NCBI GenBank assembly: GCA_913041125.1
Contig: CAJWHM010000013.1
Coordinates: 1 to 50,712, forward strand
DNA: 50,712 nt
Source of the DNA: an uncultured Bacteroidota bacterium
Lineage (GTDB): Bacteria > Bacteroidota > Bacteroidia > Flavobacteriales > Flavobacteriaceae
Direction: 5' to 3'
Shown: positions 8,350-16,439 of the stretch, one piece after another
Numbering within the stretch: position 1 is the first letter of the stretch
Layout of the letters: every line of letters begins with the position of its first letter
Made by a program: the position numbers and the translations under genes
The notes under the pieces: generated by a model
Told to the model about the DNA's origin: nothing
Database searches by the model: none
What the model saw: only the letters and a program-made list of their open reading frames with translations

Positions 8350-9621
8350 ATGCTTGCACTGCAATACATAAGAGAAAATAAGGACTCTGTTATAAAAGGC
8401 CTTGAAAAAAGGGGGTTTAAATCATTAGACCTCATTGACAAAATCATTGATCTGGATCAGCAAAGAAGAAGTATTCAAACAAAATTAGATTCTCACTTAT
8501 CTGATTCAAATCAGATGGCAAAAGAAATTGGAAATTTATTTAAGTCAGGGGAAACGGATAAAGCTAATTCACTTAAAGAAAAAAGTACTGCAGCTAAAGA
8601 GCTAACAAAACAGTTACAAGAACAATTACAAAAAGTCTCTTCTGAGTTATTAGAGTTAAGAACTCAAATTCCAAATATCCCTGATCAAAGTGTTCCTACT
8701 GGAAATACTGAAGAAGATAATGAAGAAGTTTTTAGAGCTGGAGAAATTCCTGAATTAGACTCAAAAGCACTTCCCCATTGGGACTTAGCGAGTAAATATG
8801 ATCTTATTGATTTTGAATTAGGCAATAAAATCACAGGAGCTGGTTTCCCAGTATATAAAGGAAAAGGTGCAAGATTACAACGTGGTCTTATCAATTATTT
8901 TTTGGATCGCAACACAGCAGCTGGATATAAAGAAGTTCAAGTTCCTCATCTAGTGAATGAAGATTCTGGATTTGGTACGGGTCAACTTCCAGACAAAGAG
9001 GGGCAAATGTATCATGTTCAAAACGACAATTTATACCTCATCCCAACAGCTGAAGTACCCATTACCAATCTTTACAGAAATTCTTTACTAAATGTGTCAC
9101 AGCTTCCTATTGCACTCACTGGTTATACACCATGCTTTAGAAGAGAAGCTGGAAGTTATGGAGCACATGTTAGAGGATTAAACAGATTACATCAATTTGA
9201 CAAAGTTGAAATCGTTAGAATTGAAGAGCCTCAAAATGCAATGAATGCTTTAGATAGCATGGTGGATCATGTAAAATCAATTCTAAATGAGCTGAGTCTT
9301 CCCTATCGTGTTTTAAAACTTTGTGGTGGTGATTTAGGTTTTACCTCTGCTTTAACTTATGATTTCGAGGTATATTCTACCGCTCAAAAACGTTGGCTTG
9401 AAATCAGTTCAGTATCTACATTTAATAGCTTTCAAGCAGAACGTTTGCAATTAAGATATAAAGATAAAGAAGGGAGGAAACAAAGTGTTCATACTTTAAA
9501 TGGAAGTTCCCTTGCCCTGCCAAGAGTTATTGCAGGTTTACTAGAAAACTTTCAAACCGAAGAAGGAATAAAAATTCCTGAAGTACTAGTTCCATACACT
9601 GGTTTTGATCTAATAAATTAG
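8350..9621 (+). CDS. serS: Seryl-tRNA synthetase
   Basis: Class II aminoacyl-tRNA synthetase that charges tRNA-Ser. The N-terminal tRNA-binding coiled coil covers about residues 28-108. The catalytic core shows TAEVP (233-237), motif 2 FRREAGSYG (263-271) and motif 3 GSSLALPR (385-392). Length 423 residues, as usual. It is the first gene of a compact plus-strand run; the DUF4286 gene starts 1 nt after its stop. Confidence 0.97.
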   Translation: MLALQYIRENKDSVIKGLEKRGFKSLDLIDKIIDLDQQRRSIQTKLDSHLSDSNQMAKEIGNLFKSGETDKANSLKEKSTAAKELTKQLQEQLQKVSSELLELRTQIPNIPDQSVPTGNTEEDNEEVFRAGEIPELDSKALPHWDLASKYDLIDFELGNKITGAGFPVYKGKGARLQRGLINYFLDRNTAAGYKEVQVPHLVNEDSGFGTGQLPDKEGQMYHVQNDNLYLIPTAEVPITNLYRNSLLNVSQLPIALTGYTPCFRREAGSYGAHVRGLNRLHQFDKVEIVRIEEPQNAMNALDSMVDHVKSILNELSLPYRVLKLCGGDLGFTSALTYDFEVYSTAQKRWLEISSVSTFNSFQAERLQLRYKDKEGRKQSVHTLNGSSLALPRVIAGLLENFQTEEGIKIPEVLVPYTGFDLIN

Positions 9622-9622
9622 G

Positions 9623-9937
9623 ATGGTAATATACAATGTTACTACCCACGTAGAATCATCTATAGAAGATAGTTGGCTAAATTGGATGAAAGAAAAACAT
9701 CTTCCAGAAATGCTAGCAACAAAAAAGTTTAAAGCTGCCAGAATATTTAAGATTATCAGTGAGAATGACAAAGGAGGCGTTAGTTATGCAACTCAATATC
9801 ACTGTGATAACAGAAATTCTTTAGAGCAATATCTAAATGATTTTGCGGTTAAGCTTAGAGAAGATGCTGTAAATAAATTTGGAGATCGTATCTTATCATT
9901 TAGAACTGAACTTGAGTTAATTGTACAGCAACCATGA
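9623..9937 (+). CDS. DUF4286 family protein
   Basis: A 104-residue protein that I recognise as the DUF4286 family, typical of Bacteroidota and often found between serS and rsmA. Visible features are an N-terminal strand MVIYNVTTHVE, the helix SWLNWMKEKHLPEMLATKKF, and a second beta-alpha unit. The pattern suggests a ferredoxin-like alpha/beta fold similar to small dimeric barrel proteins. No catalytic motif is evident and its role is unknown. It sits 1 nt after serS, and its stop overlaps the rsmA start by 4 nt (ATGA), so it is almost certainly co-translated with both. Confidence 0.85.
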   Translation: MVIYNVTTHVESSIEDSWLNWMKEKHLPEMLATKKFKAARIFKIISENDKGGVSYATQYHCDNRNSLEQYLNDFAVKLREDAVNKFGDRILSFRTELELIVQQP

Positions 9938-10719
9938 AATCAGTCAGAGCAAAAAAAAAATTAGGCCAACACTTTTTAAAGGATTTAAATATTGCTCGTA
10001 AAATTTCTGAAACATTAACTTTTGAGAATTATAAAAAAGTTGTAGAGATAGGACCAGGAATGGGAGTGCTTACTCAATTTTTAATTGAAAAAACTAAAGA
10101 TCTTAATCTTATTGAAATTGATTCAGATTCTGCAGCTTATCTTAAAAATCGTTATGAAGAAAAGGATTTCAATCTTATAGTGGGCGATTTTTTAAAATTA
10201 GATATTGAAAAGACATTTGGATCTGAGCCCCTTGCTATAATCGGAAATTTCCCATACAACATCTCCACTCAAATTATTTTTAAAACTTTAGAACACAGAA
10301 ATCAAATTCCTTTTTTTTCTGGAATGTTCCAAAAAGAAGTTGCAGAAAGAATTTGTGAATCCCCTGGCTCTAAAAAATATGGAATACTTTCAGTACTAAC
10401 TCAATTATTTTATAAAACAAAACTACTTTTTGAAGTTACTCCTGAGGTTTTCAAACCAAAACCTAAAGTTGTTTCTGCAGTAATTATGTTAGAAAGGAAA
10501 GAAAATTTAAACCTAGATTGTGATGAAAAGCTACTATTTAAAATCGTTAAGTTAAGTTTTCAACAAAGGCGTAAAACTCTTAGAAATAGTTTAAAAACAT
10601 TGAATATACCAGAAATGTTAAGAGAAGATAGTATCTTTGATAAACGTCCAGAGATGCTCTCAGGAAAGGACTTCGTCCAACTTGCAAAAAAGATTGGCCA
10701 TGGCAACATTTCAAATTAA
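9934..10719 (+). CDS. rsmA: 16S rRNA dimethyladenosine transferase (KsgA)
   Basis: Dimethylates the two adjacent adenines near the 3' end of 16S rRNA using S-adenosylmethionine, a late step of small-subunit maturation. Signatures are KKLGQHFL (8-15), the SAM-binding loop EIGPGMGVLT (38-47), the acidic residue pair EID (61-63) and the catalytic NFPY (105-108). The C-terminal helical domain contains SFQQRRKTLRNSL. Length 261 residues, normal. It overlaps the preceding DUF4286 gene by 4 nt and the following mgtE gene by 20 nt. Confidence 0.96.
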   Translation: MKSVRAKKKLGQHFLKDLNIARKISETLTFENYKKVVEIGPGMGVLTQFLIEKTKDLNLIEIDSDSAAYLKNRYEEKDFNLIVGDFLKLDIEKTFGSEPLAIIGNFPYNISTQIIFKTLEHRNQIPFFSGMFQKEVAERICESPGSKKYGILSVLTQLFYKTKLLFEVTPEVFKPKPKVVSAVIMLERKENLNLDCDEKLLFKIVKLSFQQRRKTLRNSLKTLNIPEMLREDSIFDKRPEMLSGKDFVQLAKKIGHGNISN

Positions 10720-12058
10720 TTCTGATTTTATAAATGAAATAAAAGACCTTATTGCAAAGGGAAACAAAACACGTATAAAATTAAAACTCAAATCAGCTCA
10801 CTATGCTGATCTAGGTGAAATTATAGAAGCCATTTCATTAGACGAAGCAACTTATCTTATAAAATTATTAGGAAGTGATAAAACTGCAGACGCTCTTGCA
10901 GAAGTTGATCCTGATATCAGAGAAGGAATTTTAGAACAGCTTTCAGCAAAAGAGATTGCTAAAGAAGTTTTGGAACTGGACACTGATGATGCCACAGATA
11001 TTATATTGGAGCTACCCGCCGAAAGGCAAGAAAAAGTAATGTCTCAGATTGCAGATGATGAGCACGTAAGTGATATCAGGGATCTTTTAAAGTATGATGA
11101 AAATACAGCAGGGGGACTAATGGCAAAAGAACTAGTCAAAGTAAATGAAGACCTTAGCGTATTAAAATGTCTTAATGAAATGAGAGCTCAAGCTGAAAAT
11201 GTTACTCGTGTGCACTCAATATATGTAGTTGATAAAAATAATAAACTTAAAGGGAGGCTCTCGCTAAAAGATCTAATTACAGCCAATTCTAAAGCTAAAG
11301 TAAAAGATATTTATATTCCAAAGGTAGATTATGTAACTGTTGATCAAGAAAATGAAGAAGTGGCTAAAATAATGTCAAAGTATGACTTAGAAGCTATTCC
11401 AGTAGTGAATGATAAAAAAGAACTTTTGGGTCGTATCACTATTGATGATATCGTTGATGTAATTAAAGAAGAAGCAGATAAAGACTATCAGTTAGCTGCA
11501 GGTATTTCAGCAGATGTTGAGGCTGACGATAAAATATTTGATCTTGTTAAAGCAAGACTTCCTTGGTTATTTCTTGGACTATTAGGTGGCTTAGGAAGTG
11601 TGTTTATACTCCAAGATTTTGAAACAATTATGGAGCAGCCCACAATTCGAAATTTATTTTTTTATACTCCACTAATCGCTGCTATGGCTGGAAATGTAGG
11701 TGTTCAATCTTCAGCAATTATCGTACAAGGTATTGCAAATGACGTTGTTAAGGGCTCTCTTTTCAATCGTTTATTAAAAGAAATAGGGTTAAGTCTTATA
11801 AATGGATTTTCTCTTGCAATTATTATCCTGATTTTTGGTCAAATTATTAATCAATCATTTTTAGTAAGTGCAACAATAGCAGGATCAATGATGTTAGTTA
11901 TTGTTGTAGCGGCTCTTGTAGGCACTTTTGTCCCTATAGTTTTAAATAAACAAGGAATTGACCCTGCCATAGCTACAGGTCCTTTTATAACGACCGCAAA
12001 TGATATTTTTGGCATCTTCCTTTTCTTTTATATTGCAAAACTTATTTTAGGTTTTTAA
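10700..12058 (+). CDS. mgtE: Magnesium transporter MgtE
   Basis: Inner-membrane Mg2+ channel gated by cytoplasmic Mg2+. From the chosen ATG at 10700 (452 residues), the N-domain superhelix covers about 1-130, followed by the conserved YDENTAGGLM (132-141), a CBS pair (about 140-258) and five membrane helices (about 287-452). The pore region contains GNVGVQ (331-336), and the C-terminal helix has Asp435 in TTANDIFG, which corresponds to the ion-binding Asp of characterised MgtE. A longer frame reaching 10637 lies inside rsmA and adds non-homologous sequence, so I rejected that start. It overlaps rsmA by 20 nt and shares 1 nt with the next gene (TAATG). Confidence 0.95.
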   Translation: MATFQINSDFINEIKDLIAKGNKTRIKLKLKSAHYADLGEIIEAISLDEATYLIKLLGSDKTADALAEVDPDIREGILEQLSAKEIAKEVLELDTDDATDIILELPAERQEKVMSQIADDEHVSDIRDLLKYDENTAGGLMAKELVKVNEDLSVLKCLNEMRAQAENVTRVHSIYVVDKNNKLKGRLSLKDLITANSKAKVKDIYIPKVDYVTVDQENEEVAKIMSKYDLEAIPVVNDKKELLGRITIDDIVDVIKEEADKDYQLAAGISADVEADDKIFDLVKARLPWLFLGLLGGLGSVFILQDFETIMEQPTIRNLFFYTPLIAAMAGNVGVQSSAIIVQGIANDVVKGSLFNRLLKEIGLSLINGFSLAIIILIFGQIINQSFLVSATIAGSMMLVIVVAALVGTFVPIVLNKQGIDPAIATGPFITTANDIFGIFLFFYIAKLILGF

Positions 12059-13011
12059 TGAGAAAACCACATATACTTCATGTAGATGAAAATCATCCCC
12101 TTTTAATAGAAGGACTAAAAAATATGGGATATGAAAATGTCATTGAATATACTACTCCACTGGAAAAATTAATTCCAAATCTTAATCTTTTTCAGGGACT
12201 TGTTATTAGAAGTAGGTTTCCTATTGATAAAAAATTTCTTGATTTAGCCACCTCCCTCAAATTTATAGCACGAGTAGGTGCTGGTTTAGAGAACATAGAC
12301 ATATCTTATGCTGAGTACAAAAAGATTAGTCTAATTGCTGCCCCTGAAGGTAATAGAAATGCAGTTGGTGAGCATGCCTTAGGAATGTTACTTGCAATTA
12401 TGAATAAATTGAGAATGGGACACCAAAATATTTCTAAAGGATTGTGGCTTAGAGAATTACATCGTGGATATGAGGTGGAAGGTAATACTATAGGAATAAT
12501 TGGTTATGGTAATACAGGTAAAAGTTTTGCTAAAAAATTAACTGGTTTTAATGATGTTAAAATTTTATGCTATGACATTAAACCTGACATGGGAGATAAA
12601 ATAGCAAAACAGGTTTCTATAAATGAACTTCAAAGTAAAGCTCAAATAATAAGTCTCCATGTTCCAGAAACTGACCAAACAATAGGAATGATTGATAAAA
12701 ATTTTATCAATAAAATGAAACATCCTTTTTGGCTAATAAATACTGCAAGAGGAAAAGCCGTTGTTACAAAAGATTTAGTTGATGCTTTAAAATCAAAAAA
12801 AATAATTGGAGCTGGATTAGATGTTTTAGACTATGAATCCTCCTCTTTTAATTCTGTGTTTAATTCTAATAAGGAAATGGATTCTTTAAAATTTTTGATA
12901 GAAGCAGATCAAGTAATTTTAAGTCCTCATGTTGGTGGATGGACAGTTGAAAGTCACCAAAAACTGGCCAAAACCATACTTAACAAAATTCTTAATCTAA
13001 GAATTATATAA
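12058..13011 (+). CDS. D-isomer-specific 2-hydroxyacid dehydrogenase
   Basis: NAD-dependent oxidoreductase of the D-2-hydroxyacid dehydrogenase family, 317 residues. The Rossmann motif is GYGNTG (149-154). The catalytic triad of the family can be placed at Arg231 (NTARG), Glu260 (LDVLDYE) and His291 (SPHVGG). RVGAGLENID (72-81) is also conserved. It resembles a serA-like enzyme without the C-terminal ACT domain; the substrate cannot be read from sequence (3-phosphoglycerate, glyoxylate and others are possible). The start overlaps the mgtE stop by 1 nt, and its 3' end overlaps the convergent aspartate kinase gene by 8 bp. Confidence 0.88.
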   Translation: MRKPHILHVDENHPLLIEGLKNMGYENVIEYTTPLEKLIPNLNLFQGLVIRSRFPIDKKFLDLATSLKFIARVGAGLENIDISYAEYKKISLIAAPEGNRNAVGEHALGMLLAIMNKLRMGHQNISKGLWLRELHRGYEVEGNTIGIIGYGNTGKSFAKKLTGFNDVKILCYDIKPDMGDKIAKQVSINELQSKAQIISLHVPETDQTIGMIDKNFINKMKHPFWLINTARGKAVVTKDLVDALKSKKIIGAGLDVLDYESSSFNSVFNSNKEMDSLKFLIEADQVILSPHVGGWTVESHQKLAKTILNKILNLRII

Positions 13012-14254
13012 CAAATTGGGCTGTTTCTTGTGTTCTTTGTTCTAAAAGAATAGGTTTTTTAAAGCTGTGAATAAATTTAGATGCATTTTTATCAAAATGT
13101 CTTATTGTATATAAATCAACATTTTCGATTACCTTAACATTAAATTTAGAACGTAAAACGAGAACTAATTCTTCAAGGCGTTTATATTTATTATTAACAC
13201 AGACTGAAAAGCTAATAGCAGAATTTTGAATTAACTCCACTGGCATCTGATATTCGTGGAGTAAACTGAAAATATAACTAATATTTTTTTCCACAATGAA
13301 TGAGAAATCAATAGATGAAAGCCTTAATAACACTTGATTTTTTTTAACAATATAACAGGGTATATTGGGCTCAATAGCTTTTCCTTTTGATACTGCAGTG
13401 CCAGTTTTTGTAGGGTTTTCGAATGATTTTACATAAAGAGGTATTTCTTTTCGTTGAAGTGGTTGTAAAGTCTTTGGGTGAATTACAGAAGCACCATAGA
13501 AAGCAAGTTCTATTGCTTCTCTATATGAAATCTGATTTAATAATTGAGTATTTTGAAATACACGAGGATCGCCATTTAAAACTCCAGGAACATCTTTCCA
13601 AATAGTTACAGAAGTTGCATTTAATGCATATGCAAAGATTGCTGCTGAATAATCAGATCCTTCGCGTCCTAAAGTAGTAGTAAAGTTATTTGAGTTGCTT
13701 CCAATAAACCCTTGTGTTATAATTAAAGAATCCTTTTCTACTTGAAGTTTAATATTTTTTTGAGTGAGTTCCCAATTTAAATTAGCTGCTCGGTAATAAT
13801 CATCTGTTTTAATACAATTTCTAGAGTCCAACCAAAAGTTGTCTATTCCTGAAAATTTAATAAAATGGTGGATAATTGTTGTGGATAGTATTTCTCCATA
13901 GCTAACTACCTGATCATAAACAAAGCTATAGATGGGAGATTTATTTGAGTTAAAAAAATTAGTTATCTCATCAAAAATTTCATGTATCCTCTTTTCTATT
14001 TCGAAACTATTTTTTTCAAAAAGATCTTTTATGATCTTTAAGTGAAATTCTTTTAGCTCATAAATACCCTCTGGAGTTTTATCTTTTTCTTTAAAATAAT
14101 CATCAATTATTTTTTCAAGTGCATTGGTTGTTTTTCCCATAGCAGAAACTACCACTAAGGTGTCTTGATGGCCGACTTTATTAATGACAGACAAAAGATT
14201 TTTTACCCCCAACGCATCCTTTACCGATGCTCCTCCAAATTTAAATACTTTCAT
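13004..14254 (-). CDS. Aspartate kinase (monofunctional)
   Basis: Phosphorylates L-aspartate, the first step towards lysine, methionine, threonine and diaminopimelate. The amino-acid kinase domain shows KFGGASV (5-11), SYGEILS (118-124), TTLGREGSD (193-201) and WKDVPGVLNGDPR (219-231). About 110 C-terminal residues form a regulatory ACT-like region, so feedback control is likely but its effector is not readable. Length 416 residues; no homoserine dehydrogenase fusion. It lies 6 nt downstream of the GNAT gene, so the two share a transcript. Confidence 0.93.
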   Translation of the reverse strand: MKVFKFGGASVKDALGVKNLLSVINKVGHQDTLVVVSAMGKTTNALEKIIDDYFKEKDKTPEGIYELKEFHLKIIKDLFEKNSFEIEKRIHEIFDEITNFFNSNKSPIYSFVYDQVVSYGEILSTTIIHHFIKFSGIDNFWLDSRNCIKTDDYYRAANLNWELTQKNIKLQVEKDSLIITQGFIGSNSNNFTTTLGREGSDYSAAIFAYALNATSVTIWKDVPGVLNGDPRVFQNTQLLNQISYREAIELAFYGASVIHPKTLQPLQRKEIPLYVKSFENPTKTGTAVSKGKAIEPNIPCYIVKKNQVLLRLSSIDFSFIVEKNISYIFSLLHEYQMPVELIQNSAISFSVCVNNKYKRLEELVLVLRSKFNVKVIENVDLYTIRHFDKNASKFIHSFKKPILLEQRTQETAQFVI

Positions 14255-14260
14255 ATTTGA

Positions 14261-14749
14261 TTAAGATTCTTTTAACGAGTTTAAATATTTTTCCATTTCC
14301 AAACGATGCATTTGTACTGTATCCCAATCATCTAAAACAGTAGCACCGCTATTTTTATAAAAATTAACAGCTGGTGTATTCCAATTTAGAACATTCCATT
14401 CAATACGCTGAACCCCTGCGTTATATGATTGCCTTATGAATGCAGAATACAATTTGGTTCCTATCCCTTTTCCTTTGTATTTCTCAGAAACAATTAAGTC
14501 TTCAAGATGAAATGTAGGCCCTCTCCATGTAGAATATCGAGGATAATATAATGCCATACCTACAACTTTATTACTGATTTCAGCAACTATACATTCAAAA
14601 AGAGGGTTAGAACCAAAACCATGATTTTCAATATCTAAAACTGATATTTTTACACTATCAGGCTCTTTTTCGAAGATTGCTAACTCTTTAATTAAGTTAT
14701 GAATTGCTTTACTATCCTTTTTACCTGCTTTTCTTATAATAGTTTCCAT
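14261..14749 (-). CDS. GNAT family N-acetyltransferase
   Basis: Acetyl-CoA-dependent acetyltransferase of about 162 residues. The Q/RxxGxG/A acetyl-CoA motif appears as KYKGKGIGTKL (90-100), preceded by the strand LEDLIVSE and followed by WNVLNWNTPAVNFYKNSGA. It resembles the spermidine/thialysine acetyltransferase-like branch that flavobacteria encode next to aspartate kinase, but the substrate is not readable. The ATG at 14749 is preferred over a TTG at 14767, because that TTG is embedded in a TAnnTTTG promoter match (14765-14772). METIIRKAGKKD is also a natural start for the fold. Confidence 0.88.
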   Translation of the reverse strand: METIIRKAGKKDSKAIHNLIKELAIFEKEPDSVKISVLDIENHGFGSNPLFECIVAEISNKVVGMALYYPRYSTWRGPTFHLEDLIVSEKYKGKGIGTKLYSAFIRQSYNAGVQRIEWNVLNWNTPAVNFYKNSGATVLDDWDTVQMHRLEMEKYLNSLKES

Positions 14750-14764
14750 TGAAAAGTTTTGATG

Positions 14765-14772
14765 CAAAAGTA
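14765..14772 (-). promoter_or_regulatory. -10 element (TAnnTTTG) of GNAT-aspartate kinase unit
   Basis: TACTTTTG on the minus strand ends 15 nt before the ATG at 14749, in the gap between the alpha/beta hydrolase stop and the GNAT gene. It decides the GNAT start because the alternative TTG codon overlaps the box. Confidence 0.55.
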
Positions 14773-14831
14773 GAATAACTAGAACATACGATCCTTAAAC
14801 CTAAATAAATATCACAATTTTGTTAGCTGTG

Positions 14832-15617
14832 TTATAAAAAAGAGGTCTTCTTTAGCCAGTCTGATGTAACTCTAAAAAATTCTTCAGGATTTTCAGCATG
14901 TAACCAGTGTCCTGATTTTGTTATTAACAACTGGTCGGCATTTGGAAAATGGTACTTTATAATTGAATGATCATTATCGGTTATATAATCCGAATTTTGA
15001 CCTTTTAAAAACAAACATGGTTTGTTAGATTTAGCATCTTTATCAAGCCCTTTACCAATAGCTTCACTTGCATTTTTCAGTACATCAATATTAATCCTTA
15101 AACCTAACTTTCCAGGCTCTTTCCAGTAAAGATTTTTAAGTAAAAACTGTCTAGTTGAGGCATCGTCAACCCAATTTGATAAATTTTCGTCAGCAATAGC
15201 TCTTGATGAGATTTTATCAAAGTCCAAATTAGATAAACCATTTAATATTTGTTGGTGGTGGGGATCATATTTTTTGGGAGCTATATCTGCTACTATAAAT
15301 CCCTTCAATAATTGGAAATGATGACATGCAAGGTGCATTGCTACCTTACCTCCCATTGAATGTCCTAAAACTAAAATATTATTTAAGTTATGATAACTAC
15401 AATACTCAATAATATCTTGTGCCATAATAGAATAAGAAAAATTTGAATCCCAAAAACTTCGCCCATGGTTTCTTTGATCTACAAGATGTACTCTATAGCC
15501 ATAAGCAGTCAAGCGTTTAGCATAGGTTTTCCAATTATCACCCATCCCCAAAAAACCATGGAGTATCAATAAATCTTCTCCTTGATCACCTAAAATTAAA
15601 CTATGAAGAATATTCAA
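14832..15617 (-). CDS. Alpha/beta-fold hydrolase (YbfF-like esterase)
   Basis: Cytoplasmic serine hydrolase of 261 residues with no signal peptide. The oxyanion HG is at 20-21 (LHGFLGMGDNW), the nucleophile elbow GHSMGG places Ser87, and Asp210 and His237 (SGHWLHAENP) complete a plausible triad. The short DQRNHGRS motif (47-54) is typical of the YbfF subgroup of acyl-CoA/ester hydrolases; the natural substrate is unknown. The start overlaps the pdxJ stop by 4 nt, so the two are translationally coupled. I recall the same pairing from other flavobacteria. Confidence 0.88.
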   Translation of the reverse strand: MNILHSLILGDQGEDLLILHGFLGMGDNWKTYAKRLTAYGYRVHLVDQRNHGRSFWDSNFSYSIMAQDIIEYCSYHNLNNILVLGHSMGGKVAMHLACHHFQLLKGFIVADIAPKKYDPHHQQILNGLSNLDFDKISSRAIADENLSNWVDDASTRQFLLKNLYWKEPGKLGLRINIDVLKNASEAIGKGLDKDAKSNKPCLFLKGQNSDYITDNDHSIIKYHFPNADQLLITKSGHWLHAENPEEFFRVTSDWLKKTSFL

Positions 15618-16330
15618 TTTGTAAGACGTTGAAGGTACATTGGTATTACATTTTCAAAACCTAAATATAAACTTTCACAAATAAGTGCATGACCAATAGA
15701 AACTTCCAACAGATCAGGAATATTTTGCGAAAAATAAGCTAGATTTTTTAGATTCAAATCATGACCCGCATTTAACCCAATACCTAGTTCTTTTGCTTTT
15801 TTTGCCGCATTTATGTATGGAGAAATTGCTTTAGATTTATCAATGTCATAGTTTTTTGCATAGCTTTCTGTATAAAGCTCAATTCTGTCAGTACCAGTGT
15901 CAAAAGCCCCCTGAACCATTGTAATTTCTGGATCAACAAAAATTGAAGTCCTTATTCCATTTGCTTTAAATTGATCAATAATCTTTTTAAGATATTTTTG
16001 ATTTTTTACTGTATCCCAACCGGCATTTGAAGTTATTGCATCTTCTGAATCAGGTACTAAAGTAACTTGAGTTGGTTTTATTTCAAGAACTAAATCAATA
16101 AATTTAGGAAGTGGGTTTCCTTCGATGTTATATTCAGTAGTTAATACTTGGGGTAAATCAAGTGCATCTTTATAGCGAATATGACGCTGATCGGGTCTTG
16201 GATGAATTGTAATCCCTTGTGCGCCATATTCTTGAAGGTCTTTAGCTACTTTCAGAAGATTTGGTGTATCACCTCCCCTTGAGTTTCTAAGGGTAGCAAC
16301 TTTATTAATATTTACACTGAGCGATATCAT
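15614..16330 (-). CDS. pdxJ: Pyridoxine 5'-phosphate synthase
   Basis: Condenses 1-deoxyxylulose 5-phosphate with the PdxA product to form pyridoxine 5'-phosphate, in the DXP-dependent vitamin B6 route. This is a TIM-barrel enzyme of 238 residues. The characteristic LSVNINKVATLRNSRGG start (4-20), the active-site loop HPRPDQRHI (43-51), the middle ELYTESYA and the C-terminal phosphate region NAGHDLN and EVSIGHALI are all present. A TAnnTTTG box ends only 5 nt before its ATG, so the mRNA may be nearly leaderless. Confidence 0.96.
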   Translation of the reverse strand: MISLSVNINKVATLRNSRGGDTPNLLKVAKDLQEYGAQGITIHPRPDQRHIRYKDALDLPQVLTTEYNIEGNPLPKFIDLVLEIKPTQVTLVPDSEDAITSNAGWDTVKNQKYLKKIIDQFKANGIRTSIFVDPEITMVQGAFDTGTDRIELYTESYAKNYDIDKSKAISPYINAAKKAKELGIGLNAGHDLNLKNLAYFSQNIPDLLEVSIGHALICESLYLGFENVIPMYLQRLTN

Positions 16331-16335
16331 TTTTT

Positions 16336-16343
16336 CAAAGATA
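16336..16343 (-). promoter_or_regulatory. -10 element (TAnnTTTG) of pdxJ
   Basis: TATCTTTG on the minus strand ends 5 nt before the pdxJ ATG (16330). With normal spacing from -10 to +1 the transcript would begin at or almost at the start codon. Confidence 0.5.
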
Positions 16344-16358
16344 TTATCTTATCATTTA

Positions 16359-16377
16359 ACTAAAAATAACTTTTAGT
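16359..16377. repeat. Inverted repeat in the pdxJ/nadK divergent promoter region
   Basis: ACTAAAA-ATAAC-TTTTAGT is a perfect 7-bp inverted repeat with a 5-nt spacer. It lies about 16 to 34 bp upstream of the pdxJ -10 box and about 40 bp upstream of the nadK -10 box. It could be an operator, but AT-rich palindromes also arise by chance. Confidence 0.3.
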
Positions 16378-16416
16378 AAAGAATTTATTTTTAAAAAATA
16401 TGATTTTAGAGTTTTG

Positions 16417-16424
16417 TACCTTTG
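16417..16424 (+). promoter_or_regulatory. -10 element (TAnnTTTG) of nadK
   Basis: TACCTTTG fits the consensus and ends 15 nt before the nadK ATG at 16440. It overlaps an upstream in-frame TTG at 16422, which rules out that codon as the start. Confidence 0.6.
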
Positions 16425-16439
16425 TTTTTATATTTTATT

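Noticed and set aside
10637-10699. Upstream extension of mgtE
   Set aside because: It lies wholly inside rsmA and encodes residues unlike the MgtE family; the ATG at 10700 fits the family N-terminus.
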